Below, piece after piece: positions 7,249 through 15,793 of a stretch of DNA of 64,000 nucleotides (its first letter is position 1; every line of letters starts with the position of its first letter). Made by a program: the position numbers and the translations under genes. This DNA is from an uncultured Bacilli bacterium. GTDB taxonomy: Bacteria; Bacillota_I; Bacilli_A; ML615J-28; CAG-313. The stretch covers positions 1 to 64,000 of the forward strand of contig CALVCV010000005.1 in NCBI GenBank assembly GCA_944326155.1, written 5' to 3'. Under the pieces are notes generated by a model that saw only the letters and a list, made by a program, of their open reading frames with translations, did no database searches and was not told the DNA's origin.

Positions 7249-7629
7249 ATGATTTTTGATTTTGGAAGTATTTTGGTAATATTATTTTTTATTGTTTACT
7301 TGTTTCCTATAATTTTTTTCCCAAGTTGCAAACGAAATGAAGTTTTTGGATTAAGACATAAAAAGTGTTTTGAATTAGAAGAAATTTGGCACAAAATTCA
7401 TGTGAGAGCTGCAATAATGACTATTCCTTTCGCGATATTAAACTTATTATTGATTTTTATAAAAAATGCTATAGCAAAAACAGTTTTGTCATTAATAATA
7501 TTAACTCTTGTAATTGTTGGTTGGAATATAATTGTAAAATATACAGATAGAGACTATTTTAAAAGAAAGGCATTAGAAGAGGAAAAGCAATTAAAGGAAC
7601 AAATAAAAAAAGAATCGGGATGGAGATAA
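7249..7629 (+). CDS. Small SdpI-like membrane protein
   Basis: 126 residues with an N-terminal membrane helix (about 5-25), then NEVFGLRHKKCFELEEIWHK, which matches the G-x-R...W pattern of the SdpI C-terminal family, then two helices (about 55-75 and 82-102) and a charged tail. AGGTGA precedes the ATG. In Bacillus subtilis SdpI gives immunity to the SDP peptide toxin and senses it for its regulator. Its place after a peptide-type exporter suggests immunity to an exported peptide here; this is inference. Other SdpI-like proteins have no known toxin partner. Confidence 0.6.
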   Translation: MIFDFGSILVILFFIVYLFPIIFFPSCKRNEVFGLRHKKCFELEEIWHKIHVRAAIMTIPFAILNLLLIFIKNAIAKTVLSLIILTLVIVGWNIIVKYTDRDYFKRKALEEEKQLKEQIKKESGWR

Positions 7630-7718
7630 TATTACTTTCATATTCATTAATAAAAGAATTCAATTGTATGTTAATTTTTATTTTATATGTAGAATAAAGA
7701 GTTACTAAAAAATAAATC

Positions 7719-7767
7719 AGCACTTGCTAATTTAGCAATATAGTAAGCCAGTATGCAGGTGCTTTTT
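7719..7767 (+). terminator. Intrinsic terminator
   Basis: AGCACTTGC pairs with GCAGGTGCT (one G-U) across a 27-base loop, followed by a T-rich run. It may close the exporter/SdpI unit. Confidence 0.6.
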
Positions 7768-7837
7768 CTTTTATCAGAAGGTGGAAAAAATAATAGATTT
7801 TCAAAAAAGTAAAAACAACAATATTTTACTAATATAT

Positions 7838-7883
7838 AAGAGGACAGTAAAACCTGGAAAAAAGGAATACTGTCCTCTTTTTT
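7838..7883. terminator. Hairpin terminator ahead of prophage remnant
   Basis: AAGAGGACAGTA and TACTGTCCTCTT form a perfect 12-bp stem with an 18-base loop and T-run. Confidence 0.75.
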
Positions 7884-7914
7884 CATTTTACAAAGAAAGG
7901 TTAGGTAAAAAAGT

Positions 7915-8191
7915 ATGAAAATGAAAATTATTTATAAGTTTGCTGATGGATCAAAGTCAGTTGTTGAAGTTGAAGAAGAAGTAGGACAAGCTATTATCAT
8001 ATCACGAAAGAAAGATGAGATACCATTGTCTAGTGTCGATTAATAAATTGGAATATGAAGGATTAGAGTTTGCTGACCCAGATACACCAATGTCAAGATT
8101 AGAAAGAAAAATTAAAGAAGAACAGCAAAAAACTTTAGATGATTATGTTATGAGTCACTTAACTGAAACTCATAGAAGGAAGATTCAATAG
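7915..8191 (+). pseudogene. Decayed sigma-like gene of a prophage or ICE
   Basis: The ATG has an AAAGAAAGG ribosome site. The first frame stops at 8041, and a +1 shift near 8039 continues as KLEYEGLEFADPDTPMSRLE ... SHLTETHRRKIQ before a second stop. The pattern (YKFADGSKSVVEVEEEVG, then EGLEFADPD, then L-T-x-x-x-R-R-K) resembles the small sigma70-like regulators common in Bacillota phages and conjugative elements. Region 4, which should follow, is missing. It is both frameshifted and truncated. Confidence 0.55.
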
Positions 8192-8223
8192 AAAGCATAA
8201 AGATGAGAAAAAACTAATAAAAG

Positions 8224-8388
8224 TTGCCAACGATAGAGTATGAAGATATATACAAGAAAACATTACTTTCAGTATTAAAAATGGAAAAACTTATGAGAAA
8301 GAAAACCTTTGTCCAATTGCTTGAAGGTTTAGTAATTAGACCTAAAAGAAAGCTTACTTTTGTTAAAAAGAGCAATGAATACAAATAA
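8224..8388 (+). pseudogene. Short ORF fragment in prophage remnant
   Basis: 54 codons from a TTG, with a basic end (LVIRPKRKLTFVKKSNEYK). There is no ribosome site and no family I recognise. Between it and the portal fragment are only stop-ridden short frames. Confidence 0.25.
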
Positions 8389-8560
8389 AGTAAATGGCAA
8401 ATTTACGAGATACAATGAGGAAAATAATATGTCAGAAAAACTAAAGTAGTAATAGAAGTTGTAAGATTATCTTATATTCACGTATGGGACCAACTGCCAT
8501 TGCAAAAGGTGCTAAATTTAAATATTTAGTGGATGCAGGAGAAACTCATGTAGTGGTGTG

Positions 8561-8674
8561 ATGGTTGATGAACTAAAAGCTATGCAAACATCAGAAGTAT
8601 ATGCTTGTGTGAAAATACTAGTAGAAACATTAGCAATTCTACCATTACAATTATTTGCGCAAAGAGGAAAATAA
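8561..8674 (+). pseudogene. Phage portal protein fragment
   Basis: 37 codons read MQTSEVYACVKILVETLAIL followed by PLQLF, matching the N-terminal helix of HK97-type phage portal proteins (typically ...A-V-x-A-C-V-x-I-L-A-E-T-x-A-x-L-P). The rest of the ~400-residue gene is absent and there is no ribosome site. It marks this stretch as prophage debris. Confidence 0.6.
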
Positions 8675-8987
8675 TTTACCACATAAAAATAAAATTTGTT
8701 TAAAAATATAATAAATAATGTAAATAAAACAATTCCAATATGTTTTACAAAAAATATAATTATTCTACTATTAATAGAAGAAGTAATCAAAACAATTAAA
8801 TAACATCAAAATCAAGTGTCCAAAAAGTCAATATAATTTGGACACTTTACCTAAAGAGTAGGGCGCCAGTCTTGTGCATAAAAAATACCATTATTAAACT
8901 TAAAAAATATAGAACTTTTAATATTATAAAACTCTTATATAAAAAGCATTAGATGGTTTATATCTAATGCTTTTTATCATTAATATG
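8675..8987. other. AT-rich spacer without genes
   Basis: No reading frame is supported on either strand. It contains an 11-bp inverted repeat (AAGTGTCCAAA at 8814, TTTGGACACTT at 8837) without a T-run and, at its end, the bidirectional terminator listed separately. Confidence 0.6.
8941..8975. terminator. Bidirectional terminator of the YwaF-like pair
   Basis: AAAAAGCATTAGAT pairs perfectly with ATCTAATGCTTTTT; either strand yields a T-run. It lies just past the stop of the minus-strand gene. Confidence 0.85.
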
Positions 8988-9803
8988 TTAATATGTTTTT
9001 TTATTTCTTTTTTTCTTCACAAAATCAATTATACCGATTGGTAAATAGTAAATGAAGAACATTGGAATTGCGATAATTGCGAGTGGGAACATATAAATTA
9101 ATTCATAAGGAAGAAAATTATAGAATTGCTCTAAAACAGCTGTTCCTACACCTGTTCTTGTATAGAAGTAGTTACAAATACCTGTTCCACCTTTTAAGTC
9201 ATTAAACCATGTAAATAATAAATTGACAAGTTCCATAATACATAAAAGAACGATGAGAAAAACACAAGCTTTGATAATATCAATGAGTTTCGGTCTATAA
9301 AATCCCAAAACAACGAATAGAATTGGTAAAATAAAGATAAGGCCATGTTTTAGCCAGTAAGTGAAGACATTATAATTTAAAAGAGTAATTGTAGGCCCAA
9401 GACAATCGCTAGGAGAAGTTACCACCATCGCTAAAAGCGCTCCAGCACTTCCAAAAAAATACATGTAAGCAAATAAGGTAGAGAAGAAAAGTGGACGCAT
9501 TTTTTTTCTTAAACCAAAAAATAATGGATATAGTATGACATTGATAGAGCACATATGTAAAGGTAGACGAGTCCAAACGTTAATTCTTTGATCATTATAA
9601 TCTTGAATATAAGAAGTAAAAAAAGTAATCCAAGTTGCTAAAAAGGCAATAAGCATCAAAATCCATAAGTAAATGGTTTTGGATTTCTCACTTTTTTTGC
9701 GAAAAATAAAGTAAGAAGCAACTGCTAATAAAGGAAAAAAAAGCACTGTAAGAATATGGACCAAATTATATTTATCAATAATTAAAGTTAAAATATTAAA
9801 CAT
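8988..9803 (-). CDS. YwaF-like (TIGR02206 type) membrane protein
   Basis: A 271-residue protein of about seven hydrophobic segments. RLPLHMCSIN (about residue 80) is the conserved L-P-x-x-x-C signature of the YwaF/TIGR02206 family (TMEM164-like fold); the following segments and the HGLIFILPI helix also fit. The ATG begins one base after the stop of the upstream gene, with AAAGAAAGG inside it, so the two are translationally coupled. The biochemical role of the bacterial family is not established. The C-terminus is lysine-rich. Confidence 0.75.
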   Translation of the reverse strand: MFNILTLIIDKYNLVHILTVLFFPLLAVASYFIFRKKSEKSKTIYLWILMLIAFLATWITFFTSYIQDYNDQRINVWTRLPLHMCSINVILYPLFFGLRKKMRPLFFSTLFAYMYFFGSAGALLAMVVTSPSDCLGPTITLLNYNVFTYWLKHGLIFILPILFVVLGFYRPKLIDIIKACVFLIVLLCIMELVNLLFTWFNDLKGGTGICNYFYTRTGVGTAVLEQFYNFLPYELIYMFPLAIIAIPMFFIYYLPIGIIDFVKKKRNKKTY

Positions 9804-9804
9804 A

Positions 9805-10581
9805 TTATAAATTTCCTTTCTTTGTTTTAAATGGTAGTGACATTAGATAAAATATTATAAATAATGGGAAGATAAGAGGTAACCCGTAAACAAAAGGAAT
9901 GGGTATCATATTATAAAGTTGTTTTAAAATAGGCAGATTGTTATGCCTTAGTGTATACATATAATTGGCACTTTCAAATCCGCTAAAATTTTTTAAAATA
10001 ATACTAGATAAAAAGGCAAATAAGTAAATTCCGACTAAGGTTAATAAAACTTGGGGAATTTGTTTTTGTTCTGGTTTAAAAAAGCCCCAAACTATCATTG
10101 CAATTGGAATAGCTACTAAATTGGTATGAATAAACCAAAAATCCAAAAACATATAATGAAATAAATTATTTCCTTGAGTAATCATATGACAATCGGGGAA
10201 GACCAAAAGTGGGATTGAAGCTCCTAACATTGTTATATAATATGTGTAATTATTTAAGAATTTTTTGTCTATAAGAATGGCTACTAAAGTAATAATGATA
10301 TTTATATTACATAGTTCAAATGGTAGTAAAGTTGTTTTAGAACCATCATTAAAAATTCGCGATTCTTCCCAACCAAAAAACATTCTTCCAGCAAAAATTA
10401 CACAGCAAGCGATAGTTAATGCAAGTAAAATGTATTTTTTAGTAGTATGTGATTTCTTTTTAAATAAAAAAATAAGTAATGTAATATAAACAATATCTAA
10501 AAGCAACAATAAAATATGTTGATAGGAAAAACGATTTGGTACTTCATATATTTTATAAGAGTTAAAAAAACTAACTATCAT
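9805..10581 (-). CDS. YwaF-like membrane protein, paralogue of the next gene
   Basis: 258 residues with the same topology and the signature LLPFELCNIN near residue 85, where the neighbour has LPLHMC. AAAGAGGAGG precedes the ATG. Together with the downstream gene it forms a two-gene minus-strand operon that probably arose by tandem duplication; the products may form a heteromer. The role is unknown in the family. Confidence 0.72.
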   Translation of the reverse strand: MIVSFFNSYKIYEVPNRFSYQHILLLLLDIVYITLLIFLFKKKSHTTKKYILLALTIACCVIFAGRMFFGWEESRIFNDGSKTTLLPFELCNINIIITLVAILIDKKFLNNYTYYITMLGASIPLLVFPDCHMITQGNNLFHYMFLDFWFIHTNLVAIPIAMIVWGFFKPEQKQIPQVLLTLVGIYLFAFLSSIILKNFSGFESANYMYTLRHNNLPILKQLYNMIPIPFVYGLPLIFPLFIIFYLMSLPFKTKKGNL

Positions 10582-10605
10582 ATAAGAAATTCCTCCTCTT
10601 TTAAA

Positions 10606-10634
10606 ATTGTATCATTTTAGCAGTTATTTTTCAA
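10606..10634 (-). promoter_or_regulatory. Promoter of the YwaF-like operon
   Basis: On the minus strand: TTGAAA, 17-bp spacer, TACAAT, 25 bases before the start codon. Confidence 0.65.
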
Positions 10635-10699
10635 CTATTTGCACCATTTTTATCAATAAACTAATTTATTTGTATTTTAAAGGAACCTAAACTCTTAAC

Positions 10700-10728
10700 T
10701 TGATAGTATTATCAATATATGGTATAAT
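10700..10728 (+). promoter_or_regulatory. Promoter of the patatin-like gene
   Basis: TTGATA, 17-bp spacer, TATAAT with extended -10 (TGGTATAAT). Confidence 0.75.
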
Positions 10729-10776
10729 AAAAATAAAAAATAAAGAAAAATATAATTAAAAGAAAGGAGAATTGTT

Positions 10777-11628
10777 TTGAAGACAGCAATTATTGATCCA
10801 GGCGGTGGCTTAAGAGGAATTTATGCAGTGGGAATTATGGATTATTTAATGGATCAAAAAATAACTTTTGACCTTGGTATTGGTATTTCAGCAGGTAGTG
10901 CTAATATGGCATCATATATGTCTAATCAAAGGGGTAGGAATTATATTTTTTATACCCAATATGCTTTTAGAAAAAAATATATGAGTTTTACTAATTATAT
11001 TTTACATCGTAATTTTATTAATCTTGATTATGTATATAGTACACTTAGTAATTCAAATGGTGAAAATCCCTATGACTATCAAACTTTAAAAAATAATCCA
11101 ATGGAAATGATAGTGATAGCCACTAACGCACTTACTGGTGAAGCAAAATATTTTACTAAAGAAGATATTGAACAAGATAATTATGATGTTATGAAAGCCT
11201 CATCTTGCTTACCTTTTATTTGCCAACCATATTTCATTGATGGTATTCCTTATTATGATGGTGCGTTATCAGATTGTATCCCTATTCAAAAAGCTCTTGA
11301 TTTAGGTTGTGATAGAATTGTACTCATACTTTCTAGACCAAAAAATGAAATAAAAACAGTGGGTTTAGATGGTATATTAGCAAGTAAAATTGCTAAAAAA
11401 TATCCTAAGGCTGCCGAAAAATTCACTAAAAGATCAGATGTTTATAATGAAGCAATTGCGCTTGCCAAAAAATTAGAAAAAAAAGGCAAGGTAATTATTA
11501 TTGCACCAAGTAGTACAATGAAAGTCAAAACATTAAAAAAGAAAAGAAAAAATTTGATAAAGCTTTATCAACTTGGTTATCAAGATGGGGAAAAAATAAA
11601 ACATTTTTTAGAAAATAGTATGAATTAA
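10777..11628 (+). CDS. Patatin-like phospholipase (YjjU/RssA type)
   Basis: A 283-residue serine lipase-fold hydrolase with a Ser-Asp dyad. The oxyanion loop is PGGGLRG (residues 8-14), the nucleophile elbow GISAG holds Ser38, and the partner Asp is in YYDGALSD (about residue 162). It probably hydrolyses acyl esters of phospholipids in the cytoplasm. Translation begins at TTG, chosen because AAAGGAG sits seven bases before it and no in-frame ATG is near. It is a single-gene unit with its own promoter. The last codons are part of the terminator stem. Confidence 0.88.
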   Translation: MKTAIIDPGGGLRGIYAVGIMDYLMDQKITFDLGIGISAGSANMASYMSNQRGRNYIFYTQYAFRKKYMSFTNYILHRNFINLDYVYSTLSNSNGENPYDYQTLKNNPMEMIVIATNALTGEAKYFTKEDIEQDNYDVMKASSCLPFICQPYFIDGIPYYDGALSDCIPIQKALDLGCDRIVLILSRPKNEIKTVGLDGILASKIAKKYPKAAEKFTKRSDVYNEAIALAKKLEKKGKVIIIAPSSTMKVKTLKKKRKNLIKLYQLGYQDGEKIKHFLENSMN

Positions 11629-11673
11629 AAAAATCTTCTTTTAAATAATGGAAGATTTTTTTAATTCATACTA
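11616..11673. terminator. 23-bp perfect inverted repeat terminator
   Basis: Positions 11616-11638 are the exact reverse complement of 11651-11673, with a 12-base loop. The left arm contains the last codons and stop of the phospholipase gene. T7 in the right arm and A7 in the left allow termination in both directions. Confidence 0.85.
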
Positions 11674-11845
11674 GGAAGTAATTGTTTAATTAAAAAAATA
11701 TATTTTTTTAATTTTATTTAAAAATTAGTAAAATACTTGCTAAAAAATATTTTATGTTGCGTATTTGCGTTTTTCTTCGGGAAACATTTAACAAAAAATG
11801 TAAATAGAATTGTAAACAATGTAAGCGTTTTATTGTTGCAATACA

Positions 11846-11874
11846 TTGCATTTTTTGTATAAATCTAGTATAAT
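11846..11874 (+). promoter_or_regulatory. Promoter of the surface/Opp cluster
   Basis: TTGCAT, 17-bp spacer, TATAAT; start codon 31 bases downstream. TGTAAGCGTTTTAT at 11820-11833 resembles a CcpA cre box but mismatches its last two positions, so catabolite control is only a possibility. No other promoter or full terminator is evident until 43.1 kb. Confidence 0.65.
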
Positions 11875-11904
11875 TAATATGCTTAAAATATTAATGGAGG
11901 CAAT

Positions 11905-13032
11905 ATGAAAATCAAATATTTAATGTTCATCGCTTTATTCATACCTCTTATGTTACTTTATGGTTGTAAAACTGAAACCAATTATGATGATAAAGTGAAA
12001 GTTATCTTTGAATTAGAAGGCGGAACCTATCAAAATTGTACATTACCAGTTGTACATTATTATGATAAAACAGATTCCAATATTTTAATTACAGATTTAA
12101 CTGGTTTGACAGGTGCTGCTATTACCAGATCAGGATATACATTAGATGGATGGTATCAAAAGAAAGTTGAAAATGATGGTGTTATAACTTATCAGGATAA
12201 GTGGGATTTTGATCGTGACACCATTGATAATACTGGAATTACACTATATGCCTTTTGGAAAAAAGATATCAAATATACATATCAAGTATGTTATTACGAT
12301 GAAAACAATGAGATAGTTGTATTAGATTCTTATTCGGTAAATCAAGGTGACAAATTTAAAGATTACGCCAACTATGCAAATACTAGATATGGATATACAG
12401 CAATTGGTTTTAAAGATGCTGATGGCAACGTTTGGGATGAAGAATTTACACATCCAGGTGGAGAAACTGATTTAGCTATTCGCGTATTTGTTGAGTATAT
12501 TGAAGGGGATTTTGCAATTGTTAAAAATGCAAATGACTTAAGAATCAATAAGTCAAAAAATATTTATTTAGCAAATGATATTGATTTAGAAGGCGAAGCA
12601 TTCTCTTTCACTGACTATAAAGGTATCTTTATGGGCAATGGATATAAAGTTACTAATTTCAAAGTCAACTATGATGCGACAAGAAATGGATTAATTGATG
12701 ATTTTAATGATCCGAGCGTTAAGAGTTTGACAATTAGTTTATTTGGAAATATTAGCAACGCAACAATTCAAGATGTTATATTTGAAAATGTAACAATTGA
12801 TATTAAGACGAGTTTGTCTTTGATTCAAAATATATATGTTGCACCTATTGCAATGACTAGTAAAAATTCTAAATTAACTAATGTTACGTTTAGTGGAAAA
12901 TTGATTTGTACAACTTTGCCAAAAGATTTCGATATTGAAAGTAACTTGATTGTTATTGAAAATGCCCCTGTTTATAAATTAGACAAAGATACAACAATTA
13001 CAAATAATGAAATCAATTTAATATTAGAATAA
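11905..13032 (+). CDS. InlB-repeat surface lipoprotein
   Basis: 375 residues; lipobox LLYGC (Cys21). Residues about 30-125 form a Listeria-Bacteroides (InlB B) repeat: VIFELEGGTY ... SGYTLDGWYQK ... LYAFWKK, a beta-grasp fold used in adhesion. A second related segment covers about 130-190. The C-terminal half has the pattern of beta-helix/GLUG-type repeats (DLRINKSKNIYLANDIDLEG, YKGIFMGNGYKV, NATIQDVIFENVTI). GGAGG precedes the ATG. It heads the long operon and is followed 17 bases later by oppA, suggesting it captures or presents substrate for the importer. Confidence 0.8.
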   Translation: MKIKYLMFIALFIPLMLLYGCKTETNYDDKVKVIFELEGGTYQNCTLPVVHYYDKTDSNILITDLTGLTGAAITRSGYTLDGWYQKKVENDGVITYQDKWDFDRDTIDNTGITLYAFWKKDIKYTYQVCYYDENNEIVVLDSYSVNQGDKFKDYANYANTRYGYTAIGFKDADGNVWDEEFTHPGGETDLAIRVFVEYIEGDFAIVKNANDLRINKSKNIYLANDIDLEGEAFSFTDYKGIFMGNGYKVTNFKVNYDATRNGLIDDFNDPSVKSLTISLFGNISNATIQDVIFENVTIDIKTSLSLIQNIYVAPIAMTSKNSKLTNVTFSGKLICTTLPKDFDIESNLIVIENAPVYKLDKDTTITNNEINLILE

Positions 13033-13049
13033 AAAAGGAGAAACAAATA

Positions 13050-15689
13050 ATGAAAAATAGAGTATTTCATACTAGATTAATCATTGTATTAGCAATGATT
13101 GCTACAACACTTTTTGTTACTGGTTGTAACTGTAAGAGTTGTAAAAAAAATGACGATAAGAAATATTACAACAATGAAAACGATTCGCTTGTTTTTTCAA
13201 GCCAAGAATTAGATAAAGTTTTTAATCCTTTCTTCTCAACTACTGCTCCTGATAGCAATGTTGTAGGTATGACCCAAATGGGTATGTTAGGAAATGATAA
13301 AGATGGTAACCCAACTTGGGGCGATAATGAGGGTGTTGTGACTAAAGATTTACAAATTGTAACACAAGGTACACCTGATGTTGACCAAACAACTACATAT
13401 TACTTTGTTTTAAAAAATAATGTAAAGTTTTCTAATGGAAGCCCTCTAACAATTAAAGATGTTCTTTTTAATCTTTATGTTTATCTAGATCCTGCATATA
13501 CGGGTTCAAGTACAATCTATTCTACTGATATTGTTGGTTTAAAGGAATATCGTACACAAGAAGCAGATGAAAATGAACAAGATAGTTTCAAAGTAAAATT
13601 CCAAATCGAAGCTGAAGCAAGAATCCAAGCTTTAGTTGATGCGTCAATTGAAATTTTTGATCAAAATACTGGTGCTAATTTAACTGAACAATCATTTAGA
13701 ACATTACTTGGTGAATATGCTTTAGAATTTGCTGATATTTCAGATAACTTTGTTAATATCGTAAAAGATTATGATAAAGCACGTGAATTATTCAAAGAAG
13801 AATTGAACACTGATTATACAAATGCGATTGATACATATGAAGATATTACTTTCTCAGATAGAAGCGGTAAAGTTTATAAAAATTTATTAACAACTGATGT
13901 TGAGGCATTTTTATATAATGAAGGATATTTAAACTGGAATAAAGAAGAAGCAACCCTTGTTTCTAGCTTAGTTAATGATCCTTCAGTTTTGAAGGGTTGG
14001 ACAAAAGAACAAGCAATTAATACAATTTATGCTGATAAAATTCCTAACGCTATTGAAGAAGTAGTTTTATATTGGAATACATCCGTTAAATTAAATGATT
14101 TTTTAGTAAATGAAGCAATGGAAAATTATTTCCAAAATAATTCAGATAAACAATTTCCTAATATTTCGGGTATTCAATTTGCAAATAGAACTGAAAGCGT
14201 AGTTGTCAATGGTACAACTTATAATATTCCAACTTACAATGCTGATGGTTCCGTAAAAGATGGCAATGAAGTATTAAGTATTACTATTCATGATATTGAC
14301 CCTAAAGCAATTTGGAATTTTGCTTTTAGTGTTGCACCAATGTACTATTATTCTGATGCTGAACACATTGCTAAATTTGACTATGTTGCTAACTTTGGTG
14401 TTGAATATGGTTCACAAACATTTATGAACCAAGTTGTAAATAGCCCTGATAAAGTAGGCGTTCCAGTTGGTGCTGGTCCATATGCTGCAAGTAAATCAAG
14501 TGGTGGAATTGAAAATATTAAAGCAGGAGATTTCTATGATTTAGGTGTTGTATATTTTGAGAGAAATCCATATTATGTTTTAGGTCCTGCTAAAATTAAA
14601 AAAGTACGTTTGCAAGTTGTTTCTGCATCTCAAATGTTAAATTCGTTATATAATGGTCAAATTGATTTTATTGAACCAAATGCTAAACCAGAAACAATTG
14701 ATGAATTAGATGACAAAAAAGAAGACGGAATAGGTAATAAATCCGTTCAAACTTCTGGATATGGTTATATTGGTATTAACGCTGGTAAAGTGCCTGATCT
14801 TGCAGTAAGACAAGTAATTATGCATACTATTAATACACAAGAATGTGTAAATTATTATAAGACTACTGCAACAGCGATTTATCGTTCAATGTCACTATCA
14901 AGTTGGGCATATCCAGATGGCGCAACAGCATATTATCCATTTATCGGTGGCGCTATTCCTGAAGATTTAAATGTTGTAAATCCTGCTTATCGAAATTATG
15001 TATTATCACTTGGTAAAAAAGCTGGTGATAAACTTACTGAAGCTGAACAAGAAGCCTTTATTAAACAACAAGTAGAAGGTGCTGGTTATACTTTAAATGC
15101 AAATGGTGTTTATTATAAAGGTAATAATGTATTAAAATATACATTTACAATTGCTGGTGAAGAAACAGATCATCCGGCATGGCAAGCAATGTTCCACTCA
15201 AGTGAAATATTAAATAAAGTTGGATTCCAAATCAATGTTACAACTGATGCACAAGCTTTATCTAAACTTTCAAGTGGTGAATTAACTGTATGGGCAGCTG
15301 CATGGGGATCAACAATTGATCCTGATATGTATCAAGTTTATCATAAAGATTCTAACGCTACTTCAGTACTTAACTGGGGCTATAAACAAATTCTTTTAAA
15401 TGCTGGTGGTAAATATGATACAGAGGTTGCTTTAATTAATCAATTATCTGATTTAATTGATGCTGGTCGTGAGACAAATGATCAAGATGAGCGTGCTGCA
15501 ATATATTCACGTGCTCTTGATATTGTTATGCAATTGGCAATTGAACTTCCTACATATCAACGTAATGATTTATTTGCATATAACACAAATAAGATTGATG
15601 TTGATTCACTTACACCAGATGCAAACCTTTCTCCATATAAAGGATTAACAAGTGATTTACATCTTGTATCATTGGTAGTAGAAAAATAA
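13050..15689 (+). CDS. oppA: Oligopeptide-binding lipoprotein OppA, enlarged
   Basis: Substrate-binding protein of family 5 (SBP_bac_5), lipid-anchored via VTGC (Cys26). Family landmarks are visible: TTYYFVLKNNVKFSNGSPLT (about residue 110-130), GAGPYAASK near 470, FERNPYY near 500, and an ATATAIYRS-like segment near 605. At 879 residues it is about 300 longer than usual OppA. The excess lies mainly at about residues 145-370, a helical charged insertion between the two lobes' conserved strands. It should bind peptides and deliver them to the OppBC channel. A hairpin after the gene may raise its level over the permease. Confidence 0.9.
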   Translation: MKNRVFHTRLIIVLAMIATTLFVTGCNCKSCKKNDDKKYYNNENDSLVFSSQELDKVFNPFFSTTAPDSNVVGMTQMGMLGNDKDGNPTWGDNEGVVTKDLQIVTQGTPDVDQTTTYYFVLKNNVKFSNGSPLTIKDVLFNLYVYLDPAYTGSSTIYSTDIVGLKEYRTQEADENEQDSFKVKFQIEAEARIQALVDASIEIFDQNTGANLTEQSFRTLLGEYALEFADISDNFVNIVKDYDKARELFKEELNTDYTNAIDTYEDITFSDRSGKVYKNLLTTDVEAFLYNEGYLNWNKEEATLVSSLVNDPSVLKGWTKEQAINTIYADKIPNAIEEVVLYWNTSVKLNDFLVNEAMENYFQNNSDKQFPNISGIQFANRTESVVVNGTTYNIPTYNADGSVKDGNEVLSITIHDIDPKAIWNFAFSVAPMYYYSDAEHIAKFDYVANFGVEYGSQTFMNQVVNSPDKVGVPVGAGPYAASKSSGGIENIKAGDFYDLGVVYFERNPYYVLGPAKIKKVRLQVVSASQMLNSLYNGQIDFIEPNAKPETIDELDDKKEDGIGNKSVQTSGYGYIGINAGKVPDLAVRQVIMHTINTQECVNYYKTTATAIYRSMSLSSWAYPDGATAYYPFIGGAIPEDLNVVNPAYRNYVLSLGKKAGDKLTEAEQEAFIKQQVEGAGYTLNANGVYYKGNNVLKYTFTIAGEETDHPAWQAMFHSSEILNKVGFQINVTTDAQALSKLSSGELTVWAAAWGSTIDPDMYQVYHKDSNATSVLNWGYKQILLNAGGKYDTEVALINQLSDLIDAGRETNDQDERAAIYSRALDIVMQLAIELPTYQRNDLFAYNTNKIDVDSLTPDANLSPYKGLTSDLHLVSLVVEK

Positions 15690-15708
15690 AAATATTTAAT
15701 TTTAATGA

Positions 15709-15776
15709 GGAGGAAGTGCTTTAAATTTATTGTTATATATACTATAACTTAATTTATGGGCACTTTTCTCCTTTTT
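15709..15776 (+). terminator. Partial terminator between oppA and oppB
   Basis: GGAGGAAGTGC pairs with GCACTTTTCTCC (4 bp plus 6 bp with an internal bulge) across a 40-base AU-rich loop, followed by TTTTT. The weak stem suggests leaky termination or 3'-end protection of the oppA message. Confidence 0.5.
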
Positions 15777-15793
15777 ATCATAAGGAGACATAA

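Noticed and set aside
8518-8790. 90-codon minus-strand membrane-like frame
   Set aside because: Antisense to the portal fragment; hydrophobicity comes from AT-rich DNA, no start site.
8814-8847. Terminator at the GTGTCC inverted repeat
   Set aside because: 11-bp stem is real but no T-run follows on either strand and no gene ends there.
15703-15750. 15-codon ORF between oppA and oppB
   Set aside because: No ribosome site, and it overlaps the hairpin that better explains the gap.
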